Shown: piece by piece, positions 43,017 through 51,773 of the stretch
How the letters are laid out: the number at the start of each line of letters is the position of its first letter
Numbering within the stretch: position 1 is the stretch's first letter
NCBI RefSeq assembly: GCF_016127315.1
Contig: NZ_CP065997.1
Span: 5,766,001 to 5,830,000 of the forward strand
DNA length: 64,000 nt
Origin: Achromobacter deleyi
Lineage (GTDB): Bacteria; Pseudomonadota; Gammaproteobacteria; Burkholderiales; Burkholderiaceae_B
Direction of reading: 5' to 3'
Notes under the pieces: model-generated
What the model saw: only the letters and a program-made list of their open reading frames with translations
Told to the model about the DNA's origin: nothing
Database searches by the model: none
Position numbers and translations under genes: made by a program

Positions 43017-44207
43017 TCAGGCCGCCGCCTGCATCGGCGGCGGCTCGACCAGGCTCACGCCCGATCCCGCCACCCGGTTGCGGCCGGCCTGCTTGGCCAT
43101 GTACAGCATGCGGTCGGCGCGCTCGAAGAAGGCCTGCAGGTTCTCGCCCGGCAGCCAGTCCGCCACCCCGGCGCTGAAGGTATAGGCGATGGTGCTGCCG
43201 CCATGCGCGCACGGCGTGCGCCGCACCGAATCGAGCAGCCGGTCCGCCACCTCCATCACCGCGTCGCTGCGCATGTCCGCGAACAGCACGCTGAACTCCT
43301 CGCCCCCCACCCGGCCCACGTGGTCGCCGGTGCGCAGCGTGGCCGTGGCCAGCAGGCCGAAATGGCGCAGCACCGCGTCGCCGGCGGCATGGCCGTGGGT
43401 GTCGTTGATGCGCTTGAAATGATCGATGTCCAGCACCATCAGCGTCAGCGGCCGGCGCGTGCGCAGGGCCTGGGCGCAGTAACGCTCGCCCTGCAGCCAC
43501 CAGGCCTTGCGCGACATCAGGCCCGTCAGGAAATCGGTGCTGGCCTCCTGCTCGCGGTCGGCCAGCATGCGGTCATGGATGATCATGATGGTGCCCAGCG
43601 ACAGGCACGGCATCGCCAGCACGCCCAGCGTCATGAAGAGGATATTCCAGGCGGTCGGCTGCAGCAGGAAATCGGCGTGGGCCACGCCGGAGGCGAACAG
43701 CGCCACGCGCAGCGCGCAGGTCACGCCCGAGATCATCGCCACCGACCAGACGAAGTAATAGCTGTAGCGCGAGCGGTTGGCCGGCAGGCCCTGCCACACC
43801 GCCGCGGCCACGGCGAACATGAAGCCCATCTGCAACGCCGACATGGCCACGATGCGCGGCGCGACCTGGCTGTCCAGGTAGGTGTAGCCCACCAGCACCA
43901 GCCAGGCGGCGACGCAGGCCAGGCCCATCAGGTGGCGCGGCAGGCGCTGCCCCAGCAGGCGCCGCAGGCCGGCGTAATAGGCGCACAGCGCCAGGCCGAT
44001 CAGCATGTTGGGCAGCAGGATCGAGACCCAGCGCGGCGCCTCGGTGGCCTGCAGCCCGAATAAAAAAAACGCCAACAGCGTGAGCAGGTTGGCGCGTATG
44101 GTTTCGCGGATCCCCGCCATGCCGCTGCGCGCCAGGGATCCCAGCACGCAGAGCGACAGCACTCCCGTCAGTACTGCTATCGACAGCAAATGCACGGGAG
44201 CAATCAT
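43017..44207 (-). CDS. Membrane diguanylate cyclase (GGDEF domain)
   Basis: 396 residues. The N-terminal half (about 1-215) has six to seven hydrophobic helices forming a MASE-like sensor. The C-terminal GGDEF domain has LMVLDIDHFKRINDTHGH and active site GGEEF at 301-305. A product-binding I-site RxxD (RTGD) sits five residues ahead, so feedback inhibition by c-di-GMP is expected. No EAL domain. It makes c-di-GMP, affecting biofilm and motility. The gene ends 15 bases from smpB and is not part of its operon. Confidence 0.92.
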   Translation of the reverse strand: MIAPVHLLSIAVLTGVLSLCVLGSLARSGMAGIRETIRANLLTLLAFFLFGLQATEAPRWVSILLPNMLIGLALCAYYAGLRRLLGQRLPRHLMGLACVAAWLVLVGYTYLDSQVAPRIVAMSALQMGFMFAVAAAVWQGLPANRSRYSYYFVWSVAMISGVTCALRVALFASGVAHADFLLQPTAWNILFMTLGVLAMPCLSLGTIMIIHDRMLADREQEASTDFLTGLMSRKAWWLQGERYCAQALRTRRPLTLMVLDIDHFKRINDTHGHAAGDAVLRHFGLLATATLRTGDHVGRVGGEEFSVLFADMRSDAVMEVADRLLDSVRRTPCAHGGSTIAYTFSAGVADWLPGENLQAFFERADRMLYMAKQAGRNRVAGSGVSLVEPPPMQAAA

Positions 44208-44233
44208 GGGCGGGGCGCCTCACGGCGCGCGGT

Positions 44234-45160
44234 TCAGCTGTTGCGGGTGGATTTGACGATGGTCATGGCCGAGGCGATCATGCCGCCCACGTCCGCCAGG
44301 TTGGCCGGCAGGATCAGCGTATTGCCTTCCTTGGCCACGTTGCCGAAGGCCTCGACGTAACGCTCGGCCACCTTCAGGTTGACGGCTTCCATGCCGCCGG
44401 GCTGGCGCACCGCGTCGGCCACTTGCGTAATGGCCTTGGCGGTGGCTTCGGCGATCGCCAGCACCGCCGCGGCCTCGCCCTGGGCCTGGTTGATCTGGGC
44501 CTGCTTCTCGCCTTCCGAGCGGGCGATGGCGGCTTCACGTTCGCCGGTGGCGATGTTGATCTGTTCCTGGCGGCGGCCTTCCGAGGCCGCGATCAGCGCG
44601 CGCTTTTCACGCTCGGCGGTGATCTGCGCCTGCATCGAGCGCAGGATCTCGTTGGGCGGCGTCAAGTCCTTGATTTCATAGCGCAGCACCTTCACGCCCC
44701 AGTTCAGCGCGGCCTCGTCGAGCGACGACACGATGGTGCTGTTGATGGCGTCGCGTTCCTCGAAGGTGCGGTCCAGTTCCATCTTGCCGATCACCGAGCG
44801 CAGCGTGGTCTGCGCCAGCTGTGTGATGGCCGAGATGTAGTTGGACGAGCCGTACGAGGCGCGCATCGGGTCGGTCACCTGGAAGTACAGCACGCCGTCC
44901 ACCTGCAATTGGGTATTGTCGCGCGTGATGCAGACCTGGCTCGGCACGTCCAGCGGGATTTCCTTGAGCGAGTGCTTGTAGGAAACGCGCTCGATGAACG
45001 GGATCACGAAGCCGGCGCCCGGCGACAGTACGCGGTCGAACTTGCCCAGCCGCTCGACCACCCAGGCATGCTGCTGGGGGACGATGGCGATCGCCCTGAT
45101 GACGATCAGGATCGCCAGCGCGACGATGACGAGCAGGACGATGGTGGAGTTATCGATCAT
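44234..45160 (-). CDS. SPFH/Band 7 domain protein (stomatin-like, QmcA-type)
   Basis: 308 residues. One N-terminal membrane anchor (VLLVIVALAILIVIRAIAIV), then the SPFH domain (VVERLGKFDRVLSPGAGFVIPFI, VDGVLYFQVTDP) and a long Ala/Glu/Gln-rich coiled coil (AERE-rich around 180-240). Such proteins scaffold membrane microdomains. It pairs with the NfeD-like gene directly upstream, a common partner, with 150 bases between them. Confidence 0.93.
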   Translation of the reverse strand: MIDNSTIVLLVIVALAILIVIRAIAIVPQQHAWVVERLGKFDRVLSPGAGFVIPFIERVSYKHSLKEIPLDVPSQVCITRDNTQLQVDGVLYFQVTDPMRASYGSSNYISAITQLAQTTLRSVIGKMELDRTFEERDAINSTIVSSLDEAALNWGVKVLRYEIKDLTPPNEILRSMQAQITAEREKRALIAASEGRRQEQINIATGEREAAIARSEGEKQAQINQAQGEAAAVLAIAEATAKAITQVADAVRQPGGMEAVNLKVAERYVEAFGNVAKEGNTLILPANLADVGGMIASAMTIVKSTRNS

Positions 45161-45228
45161 GGTGTGGTGCCTCTTCTGGGGTGAATGCGATGACGCGCCT
45201 GCCCGCGAAAGTCAGGGCGCCTGCTGCG

Positions 45229-45300
45229 GCCGGCCCGTCTGCGCGGGTCCGGGTCCTGCCTTGGAACGGGCCGGCGCGCGAAGGCACGAAGCCTTCCACG
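45229..45300. repeat. Hairpin-rich spacer between nfeD-like and stomatin genes
   Basis: GCCGGCCCGT (45229-45238) pairs with ACGGGCCGGC (45266-45275), and a GAAGGC/GCCTTC hairpin (about 45282-45297) follows. They lie in the 150-base gap and may stabilise or attenuate the transcript. Confidence 0.4.
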
Positions 45301-45310
45301 CCGCCACGCC

Positions 45311-45751
45311 CTAGCGCGTGGCGCCGGTCGCGTCCCCCTTGGGAGTCAGGACCAGGCGCGTGCCGCGCATTTCGGTGATGATGTGTTCGCCGCCGTGGGC
45401 CGGCTGCCCCTCGGCCAGTTCCGCCTGCCAGTGCGCGCCGCGGTACCAGACGCGCGCGGTGCCGTCCTGGCTCCAGGCTTCCACCTTGACGGTCTGGCCG
45501 ATGTCCAGGTTGACGTCGGCGTTGCGCGAGGCGTCGACCTCGCGCTTTTTCAGGACGCGCGTCTTGCGCAGCACCAGCAGGCCCAGCAGCAGCACGACGC
45601 CGCACGCCACCAGCTGCCATTCCAGGCCCGCCAGCAGCCAGGCGGCGACGCCGCCCGCGGCCAATCCCAGCGCCACCAGCAGCAAGTAGAAGGTTCCCGT
45701 CGCCAGTTCGCCAATGAGCGCCAGCGCGGCCAGCCCTAACCAAATCCACAT
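45311..45751 (-). CDS. NfeD-like membrane protein
   Basis: 146 residues. Three to four hydrophobic helices (GLAALALIGELATGTFYLLL, VALGLAAGGVAAWLLAG, LVACGVVLLLGLLVL) and a C-terminal OB-fold (VNLDIGQTVKVEAWSQDG, HGGEHIITEMRG). NfeD proteins work with stomatin/SPFH partners encoded next to them, as here. No protease domain (short form). Confidence 0.9.
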   Translation of the reverse strand: MWIWLGLAALALIGELATGTFYLLLVALGLAAGGVAAWLLAGLEWQLVACGVVLLLGLLVLRKTRVLKKREVDASRNADVNLDIGQTVKVEAWSQDGTARVWYRGAHWQAELAEGQPAHGGEHIITEMRGTRLVLTPKGDATGATR

Positions 45752-45905
45752 AGTTACGTTCGCCTGAAAGGATGAGTCGGTCAGCGGATTGTACGTATTT
45801 CCATGACGCCGCGGTGACACCCCCGCCGACCCCGGACAATCGGCTGGATTATGATGTGCGCTGGCTGCAGTCCCCGGCCCCAGCATTTTCCACGCATACA
45901 CCCCA

Positions 45906-46643
45906 ATGACCGCTGCAATCTCCTCCGCCCGTCCCGTTCTCATCCTGCACACGGGCGACCCGGACGATACGCTCAAAAGCCAGTTCGGCGGCTATGCCGA
46001 ACAGCTGGCGCGGGCCTCCGGCCTGACGCCGGACGCCCTCGAGGTCGTGGCCGTCCACGCCGGCGAACGCCCGCGCGTGCCAGACCAGTACCGCGCCGCC
46101 CTGATCACCGGCTCGCCCGCCATGGTCTCCGACCTGGAACCCTGGAGCGAGGACACCGCCGCCTGGCTGCGCGAGGCCGCCGCGGCCGGCCTGCCGATGT
46201 TCGGCATCTGCTACGGCCACCAGCTGCTGGCGCACGCGCTGGGCGGCAAGGTGGGCTACAACCCCGCCGGCCGCGAAGTCGGCACCCAGACGGTCGAGCT
46301 GCTGCCCGCCGCCGCCGGCGACAGGCTGCTGGCCGGCCTGCCGCCCACCTTCCCGGCCCAGATGCTGCACGCGCAGACCGTGCTGCAGCTGCCGCCCGGC
46401 GCCGCCGTGCTGGCGCGTTCCGACCTGGACCCGCACCAGATGATCCGCATCGGCCGCAACATCTTCTCGACCCAGTTCCACCCCGAATTCGGCCCCGATT
46501 TCGTGCGCGCCCATCTGGAACGCTTCGGCCGCCGCTACGCCGCCGAGAATCTCGACGTGCCCGGCCTGTCCGCCAACGTGCGCGCCACCCCGGTGTCGGG
46601 CGAGCTGGTGCGCCGCTTCCTGGACGCCTACGCGCCCGCCTGA
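45906..46643 (+). CDS. Class I glutamine amidotransferase (GATase1-like)
   Basis: 245 residues. Triad: nucleophile Cys102 (GICYGHQLL), His192 and Glu194 (FSTQFHPEF). Resembles free-standing GMP synthase glutaminase-like proteins, which release ammonia from glutamine or act on gamma-glutamyl compounds. No synthetase partner is adjacent. Divergent from the nfeD-like gene. Confidence 0.88.
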   Translation: MTAAISSARPVLILHTGDPDDTLKSQFGGYAEQLARASGLTPDALEVVAVHAGERPRVPDQYRAALITGSPAMVSDLEPWSEDTAAWLREAAAAGLPMFGICYGHQLLAHALGGKVGYNPAGREVGTQTVELLPAAAGDRLLAGLPPTFPAQMLHAQTVLQLPPGAAVLARSDLDPHQMIRIGRNIFSTQFHPEFGPDFVRAHLERFGRRYAAENLDVPGLSANVRATPVSGELVRRFLDAYAPA

Positions 46644-46751
46644 GGCCCGGCCTGGGGCGCGCCGCCCCGGGCAACAACCGGAGTGCGGCACGGGCCGGCC
46701 TTTGAGAACATTGTCGAAAGCGCGCGAACCGGCGCGCCCCTGGAGCCCGAC

Positions 46752-47594
46752 ATGACCCACGCCGCCCCCTTGAGCAAACAGCACGCCGCCGCCGTCGAAC
46801 GCGCCTGCCGGGCGCTGGAGGCCGAGCAGCCGCCCGACCTGAACACGCTGGCCGAACAGGCCGGCATGAGCCGCTTCCACTTCCACCGCATCTTCAAGGC
46901 CGCCACCGGCATCACGCCCAAGGCCTACGCCAACGCGCTGCGCGCCGACCGCGCCCGCCAGCAGCTGCGCCAGAGCGCCAGCGTCACCGACGCCATGTAC
47001 GGCGCCGGCTTCAACTCCAGCGGCCGCTTCTACGAGGCCGCGCCGGCCATCCTGGGCATGACGCCCACCGCCTTCCGCAAGGACGGCGCAGGCGTCGAGA
47101 TCCGCTTCGCCGTGGGCCAGTGCGCGCTCGGCGCGCTGCTGGTCGCGGCCAGCGACACCGGCATCTGCGAAATCGCGCTGCACGAGGATCCCGAACAGCT
47201 GGTGCGCGACCTGCAGGACCGCTTCAAGGCGGCCCGGCTGATCGGCGCCGACCACGAATTCGAGCAATGGATGGCGGCGGTGGTCGGCTTCGTCGAGAAC
47301 CCGTCGGTGGGCCTGCACCTGCCCCTGGACGTGCGCGGCACCGCCTTCCAGCGCCGCGTCTGGGAGGCGCTGCGCGAGATCCCGGTGGGCACCACGGTCA
47401 CCTACACCGACGTCGCCGAACGCATCGGCTCGCCGCGTTCGGTGCGCGCGGTGGCGCGGGCCTGCGCCACCAACAACATCGCGCTGGCGATTCCCTGCCA
47501 CCGCGTGGTGCGCACCGACGGCTCGCTGGCCGGCTACCGCTGGGGCATCGAGCGCAAGCGCGAACTGATCGAACGCGAGGCCAAGGCGGCCTGA
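46752..47594 (+). CDS. AraC-type HTH fused to O6-methylguanine-DNA methyltransferase (Ada-like)
   Basis: 280 residues. An AraC-type DNA-binding domain (about 10-110: LNTLAEQAGMSRFHFHRIFKAATG) is fused to a methyltransferase domain (about 115-280) with active-site Cys249 (AIPCHRVVRTDGSLAGYRWG). It accepts the methyl group from O6-methylguanine and may activate repair genes. The N-terminal methyl-phosphotriester/Zn domain of E. coli Ada is missing. ATG 46752 has GGAG six bases ahead; GTG 46683 would add 23 residues. Confidence 0.9.
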   Translation: MTHAAPLSKQHAAAVERACRALEAEQPPDLNTLAEQAGMSRFHFHRIFKAATGITPKAYANALRADRARQQLRQSASVTDAMYGAGFNSSGRFYEAAPAILGMTPTAFRKDGAGVEIRFAVGQCALGALLVAASDTGICEIALHEDPEQLVRDLQDRFKAARLIGADHEFEQWMAAVVGFVENPSVGLHLPLDVRGTAFQRRVWEALREIPVGTTVTYTDVAERIGSPRSVRAVARACATNNIALAIPCHRVVRTDGSLAGYRWGIERKRELIEREAKAA

Positions 47595-47673
47595 AGCAAG
47601 CAGCGCGTCATGGCCGCGGGCGCGGCGCAGCCCGCCTCGGCCCGGCATCGCATGCCACGGCAGGGAACCCCGG

Positions 47674-47715
47674 TATAATTGAGAAACGTTGTCAATCGTA
47701 TTTGACTGATTCTCA
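47674..47715. promoter_or_regulatory. Promoter -10 and possible Fur operator ahead of fecI-like gene
   Basis: A perfect -10 TATAAT (47674-47679) is followed by TGAGAA (47680-47685) and an inverted TTCTCA (47710-47715) in an AT-rich stretch (GTTGTCAATCGTATTTGAC). This resembles a Fur-bound region overlapping the start site, expected for an iron-controlled fecI-type sigma factor. A matching -35 is not obvious. Confidence 0.5.
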
Positions 47716-47743
47716 CCCGGGCCATTCCGCCCGCCGGCTTTCC

Positions 47744-48247
47744 ATGAACGTGCCCGTTGGCGACATCTCCGCCCTCTACCAAGCCGAAGTGCGGCGCCTG
47801 CGCGCCATCGTGCGCCGCATCGTGGGCAGCCAGGGCGCGGCCGAGGATGTCGTGCAACAGGCCTTCACCAACCTGCTGCGCGTGGGCGCCCCGCCCACCC
47901 AGGTCAATGCCGGCTATATCACCCGGGCGGCCCACAACCTGGCCCTGAACCACCTGCGCGACGCGCGCAGGCGGGCGCAGATGGAACTGACCGGCCTGGA
48001 ACTCGAGCACATCCCCGATCCCCGGCCCACGCCGGAAATGATCGTGATGTACCGGCGCGAGCTGGAGCGCCTGCTGCAAGCCATCGCGGCGCTGCCCGAA
48101 CGCCGGCGCCAGGCTTTCGTGCTCAAGCGCCTCGAGGGCCTGTCCTATGACGAGATCGCCGAGCGCATGGGGACCAGCCGCAATACCGTGATCTCGCAGG
48201 TCGTGGCCGCCATGGCGCAACTGGATGCCGCGCTGGAGCCCGCCTGA
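47744..48247 (+). CDS. ECF sigma factor, FecI-like
   Basis: 167 residues with sigma region 2 (LYQAEVRRLRAIVRRIVGSQGAAEDVVQQ, FTNLLRVG) and region 4 (LPERRRQAFVLKRLEGLSYDEIAERM). It directs transcription of iron-uptake genes when the partner anti-sigma factor is triggered by the ligand-loaded TonB receptor. Followed three bases later by the fecR-like gene and then a receptor with an STN domain, the complete surface-signalling trio. Confidence 0.94.
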   Translation: MNVPVGDISALYQAEVRRLRAIVRRIVGSQGAAEDVVQQAFTNLLRVGAPPTQVNAGYITRAAHNLALNHLRDARRRAQMELTGLELEHIPDPRPTPEMIVMYRRELERLLQAIAALPERRRQAFVLKRLEGLSYDEIAERMGTSRNTVISQVVAAMAQLDAALEPA

Positions 48248-48250
48248 GCC

Positions 48251-49165
48251 ATGGCCGCCCCCGCCCAGGATCCGGTTTATCTGGCCGCCCTCGAATGGCT
48301 CGCGCGGCTGAACGACGAGGACGCCACCGAACAGGATCGCCGCGCGTTCGCCGGCTGGCTGGACGCGGATCCGGCCCACCCCGCCGCCTATGCGCGGGCG
48401 CAGGCGCTGTGGAACCGCTTCGACGCGGTCCGTCCCGCCGTCGACCGCATGCACCGGCGCCGCGCCATGCTGGGCGTGCTGGCGGCCGCCTTGACCGTTC
48501 CCGCGCTGTATGCGTTGTCGCGCCTGCACCTGCTGGCGGACTATCGCACCGGCATCGGCGAACGGCGCCGCATCGTTCTCGCCGACGGCAGCACGCTGGA
48601 ACTGGGCAGCGACACCGCCTTGTCGGTCCGTTTCGACAGCCACCAACGCCAATTGACCCTGCATCGCGGCCAGGCCTACTTCCAGGTCGCCGCCGACGCC
48701 GCGAGGCGCTTTTCCGTGCGGGCCGGCCAGGGGATCAGCACGGCGCTCGGCACGCAATTCGACGTCAAGCTGCTGGACGACATCGTCACCGTGTCGGTCA
48801 CCGAGCATGCGGTCGCGGTGCGGCCGCGCCCCGACGCGCCACCCGTTACCCTCGAGGCAGGCTGGCAGATGCGATACGGCGTCTCGGGCGGCGCCGCGCC
48901 CACGCGCTTCGACCAGGCGGCCGCGCTGGCCTGGCGCCAGGATCGCCTGGTGTTCAACGACGTGCCGCTGGCCACCGTGCTGGCCGAGCTGCAACGCTAC
49001 CAGCGCGGCCCCATCTTCCTGATGGACGCGCGCGTCGGCGCCCTGCCGGTCACGGCCGCCTTCCACACGGCGGATCCGCAAGAGGCCCTGCGCGGCCTGG
49101 CGGAAACCTTCCCGATCCGGCTGCGCGTCGTGGCGGGCTACGCCACCCTGGTCTACGCGCGCTGA
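48251..49165 (+). CDS. FecR-like anti-sigma/sigma regulator
   Basis: 304 residues. Cytosolic N-terminal DUF4880-like part (ALEWLARLNDEDATEQDRRAFAGWL), one membrane segment (MLGVLAAALTVPALYAL, near 75-92) and a periplasmic FecR domain with a C-terminal STN-like end (VPLATVLAELQRYQRGPIFL). It receives the signal from the TonB receptor N-terminus and frees or activates the FecI-type sigma factor. It starts three bases after the sigma gene. Confidence 0.93.
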   Translation: MAAPAQDPVYLAALEWLARLNDEDATEQDRRAFAGWLDADPAHPAAYARAQALWNRFDAVRPAVDRMHRRRAMLGVLAAALTVPALYALSRLHLLADYRTGIGERRRIVLADGSTLELGSDTALSVRFDSHQRQLTLHRGQAYFQVAADAARRFSVRAGQGISTALGTQFDVKLLDDIVTVSVTEHAVAVRPRPDAPPVTLEAGWQMRYGVSGGAAPTRFDQAAALAWRQDRLVFNDVPLATVLAELQRYQRGPIFLMDARVGALPVTAAFHTADPQEALRGLAETFPIRLRVVAGYATLVYAR

Positions 49166-49297
49166 CCACCTCAAAACATTTAGTTACCAACTACCCGCCC
49201 GCTTCGATCATCAGTTTCCGCGCGCCCGGTGTTTGACAGGGGGAGGACGCGCAATTCGCCGTCGCGATATCGAAACACGAACAAGGGCAAACCGCAT

Positions 49298-51757
49298 ATG
49301 TCGGCCGCACAACACCATTCCCTACGCCACCGCGCTGGCGCCTCTCTGCACACCGGCCGCCATGGCCTGCGCCGCCTGGCGGCCGCCCTGCTCGCGGCCA
49401 CCGCCTGGACCGCGGGCCAGCCCGCCGCGCGGGCGCAGGCCGCTCCCGCCGCCACGCACCAACGCTTCGATATCCCCAGCCAGCCGCTGGCAAGCGCCCT
49501 GCTGTCCTATACCGCCTCCACGGGCCTGCAACTGGTCATGAGCGGCGACATCGCGCGTGACCGGACCGCCCCCGCACTGCGCGGCAGCTATACCCCCGAT
49601 GAGGCCTTGACGCGCCTGCTGGCCGGCTCGGGCCTGGGCTGGCGCCACAGCGGCGACACCCTGATCGTGTCGCGGCTGCCCGCCGCCGCGAGCGACGCCA
49701 CCACGCTCGCCCCCATCCGGGTGCAAGGCGCGAGCGAGACCGCCCGATACGTGGCCGACACCTCCGGCGCCGGCACCAAGACCGACGCCCGGCTGATCGA
49801 GACGCCGCAATCCATCTCGGTGGTGACGCGCCAGCAGATGGACGACCAGGCGGTGCAGAACGTGCGCCAGGCGTTGCGCTACACGCCCGGCCTGACCGCC
49901 GAATACCGCGGCGCCGGCGGCTCGCGCTACGACACGGTGATCTACCGCGGCTTTGGCGGCGGCATCAACTACGACTACGCCTATCTGGACGGGATGCGCC
50001 TGCTGGGCGCGAACTACGCCATCCCGCAGATCGACACCTACAACCTGGAACGCATCGAAGTGCTGCGCGGTCCGTCCTCCGTGCTGTTCGGCCAGGGCAC
50101 CCCGGGTGGCCTGATCAACCTGGTCAGCAAGAAGCCCACCGCCACGCCGCTGCACGAGATCGAACTGCAAGCGGGCAGCCACAGCTTCGGCCAGGCCGCC
50201 TTCGACTTCGGCGGCCCGGTGGACGACGCCGGCAAGGTGCTCTACCGGCTGACCGGCATTGCCCACACCGGCAAGACCCAGATCGACCACCAGAAGGACG
50301 AGCGCGTGGCGATCGCGCCCGCGGTCACGTTCCGCCCCAACGCCGACACCTCGCTGACGCTCCTGGCGCAGTACCAGCATGATCCCTATGGCGGCTACTT
50401 TGGTTTCCTGCCGGCCGCGGGCACCGTCCAGGACCTGCCCGGCGGCGGCCGCATCGGCCGCCACTTCTTCGACGGGTCGCCGCGTTTCGACGAATTCAAG
50501 CGCACGCAGACGGCCCTGGGCTATCTGCTGGATCATCGCATCGACGCGGTCTGGTCGGTGCAGTCCAACCTGCGCTACATGCAGATGAAAACGGACTACA
50601 AGAGCGTCTACACCACGGGACTGAACGCCGCCGATCCGGCCAACCCGCTGCTGACGCGCCGCGCCATCGTCAATCACGCCAACATGGACGCCGTGACCGC
50701 CGACAACCATGCCCAGGCCCGCTTCAACACGGGGGCCCTCGCGCACACCGCGCTGTTCGGCATCGACTACCAGCGCCTGGGTTATCGCGAAGACCAGGGC
50801 ATGGGCGCGGCGCCGTCCCTGTCGATCAACCAGCCTGATTACGCCGCCGCCATCGCCACGCCCTCGATCACCGTGCGCAGCAAGCAGACGCTGGACCAGC
50901 TCGGCCTGTACGCGCAGGACCAGGTCAAACTGGGCCAATGGACAGTGCTGGGCGGCATCCGCCAGGACTGGGCCGGCAACGACCGGCGCAACCGGATCAA
51001 CGGCGACACCACCAACCAGTCCGACCGCGCCTTCACCTGGCGCCTGGGCTCGGTCTACGAATTCGACAATGGCGTGGCCCCCTACGTCAGCTATTCGCGT
51101 TCGTTCCAGCCGGTGGCCGACGCCGACGCCCAGGGCAATCTGTTCAAACCCACCAAGGGCGAGCAATACGAGGCCGGCATCAAGTACCAGCCGCCCGGCC
51201 AGGACGCGTTCATCAGCGCCGCGGTCTACCAGCTCACCCAGAGCAACGTGCTCACGACCGATCCGGCCAACACCAACTACAGCATCCAGACGGGCGAGGT
51301 GCGCTCGCGCGGCCTGGAACTGGAGGGCAAGGCCAGCCTGACGCGCAACCTGGATCTGCTGGCGTCCTACACCCTGATGGACAACGTCAACACGCGCAGC
51401 ACCACCGCGCAGGGCAAGCACCCTACCTACGTCTCGCGCCACAGCGCCAACGCCTGGGCCAACTACACCTTCCACGGCGGCGCGCTGGCCGGCCTGAGCC
51501 TGGGCGGCGGCGTGCGCTACGTCGGCAGCAGCTATGCCAACGCCGACAACACGCTGAAGGTATCGCCCTTCACGGTGGTGGATGCCGCGGTGCGCTACGA
51601 CCTGGGGCAAGCCATCCCTTCGCTCAAGGGCCTCACCGCCGCCATCAACGCCAGCAACCTGTTCGATCGCGAATACGTGTCGGCGTGCGCCACCGCGACC
51701 AAGTGCTTCTACGGCGCCGGACGCACCGTCATCGGCACCCTGACCTACCGTTGGTAA
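49298..51757 (+). CDS. TonB-dependent siderophore receptor with STN signalling domain
   Basis: 819 residues. Long signal region (about 1-48), then an STN domain (about 53-115: FDIPSQPLASALLSYTASTG, GSYTPDEALTRLLAGSGLGW), a TonB-box/plug (SISVVTRQQMDDQAVQNVRQ, VEVLRGPSSVLFGQGTPGG) and a barrel ending IGTLTYRW. FhuA/FoxA-type hydroxamate-receptor relative. The STN domain signals through the FecR/FecI pair encoded upstream. Start 49298 has AAGGGC nine bases ahead. Confidence 0.94.
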   Translation: MSAAQHHSLRHRAGASLHTGRHGLRRLAAALLAATAWTAGQPAARAQAAPAATHQRFDIPSQPLASALLSYTASTGLQLVMSGDIARDRTAPALRGSYTPDEALTRLLAGSGLGWRHSGDTLIVSRLPAAASDATTLAPIRVQGASETARYVADTSGAGTKTDARLIETPQSISVVTRQQMDDQAVQNVRQALRYTPGLTAEYRGAGGSRYDTVIYRGFGGGINYDYAYLDGMRLLGANYAIPQIDTYNLERIEVLRGPSSVLFGQGTPGGLINLVSKKPTATPLHEIELQAGSHSFGQAAFDFGGPVDDAGKVLYRLTGIAHTGKTQIDHQKDERVAIAPAVTFRPNADTSLTLLAQYQHDPYGGYFGFLPAAGTVQDLPGGGRIGRHFFDGSPRFDEFKRTQTALGYLLDHRIDAVWSVQSNLRYMQMKTDYKSVYTTGLNAADPANPLLTRRAIVNHANMDAVTADNHAQARFNTGALAHTALFGIDYQRLGYREDQGMGAAPSLSINQPDYAAAIATPSITVRSKQTLDQLGLYAQDQVKLGQWTVLGGIRQDWAGNDRRNRINGDTTNQSDRAFTWRLGSVYEFDNGVAPYVSYSRSFQPVADADAQGNLFKPTKGEQYEAGIKYQPPGQDAFISAAVYQLTQSNVLTTDPANTNYSIQTGEVRSRGLELEGKASLTRNLDLLASYTLMDNVNTRSTTAQGKHPTYVSRHSANAWANYTFHGGALAGLSLGGGVRYVGSSYANADNTLKVSPFTVVDAAVRYDLGQAIPSLKGLTAAINASNLFDREYVSACATATKCFYGAGRTVIGTLTYRW

Positions 51758-51773
51758 GCGTGGCGGCCCCGGC

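Noticed and set aside
42980..43020. tmRNA (ssrA) gene adjacent to smpB
   Set aside because: Only 15 bases separate smpB from the next convergent gene; no tmRNA-like ends were seen.
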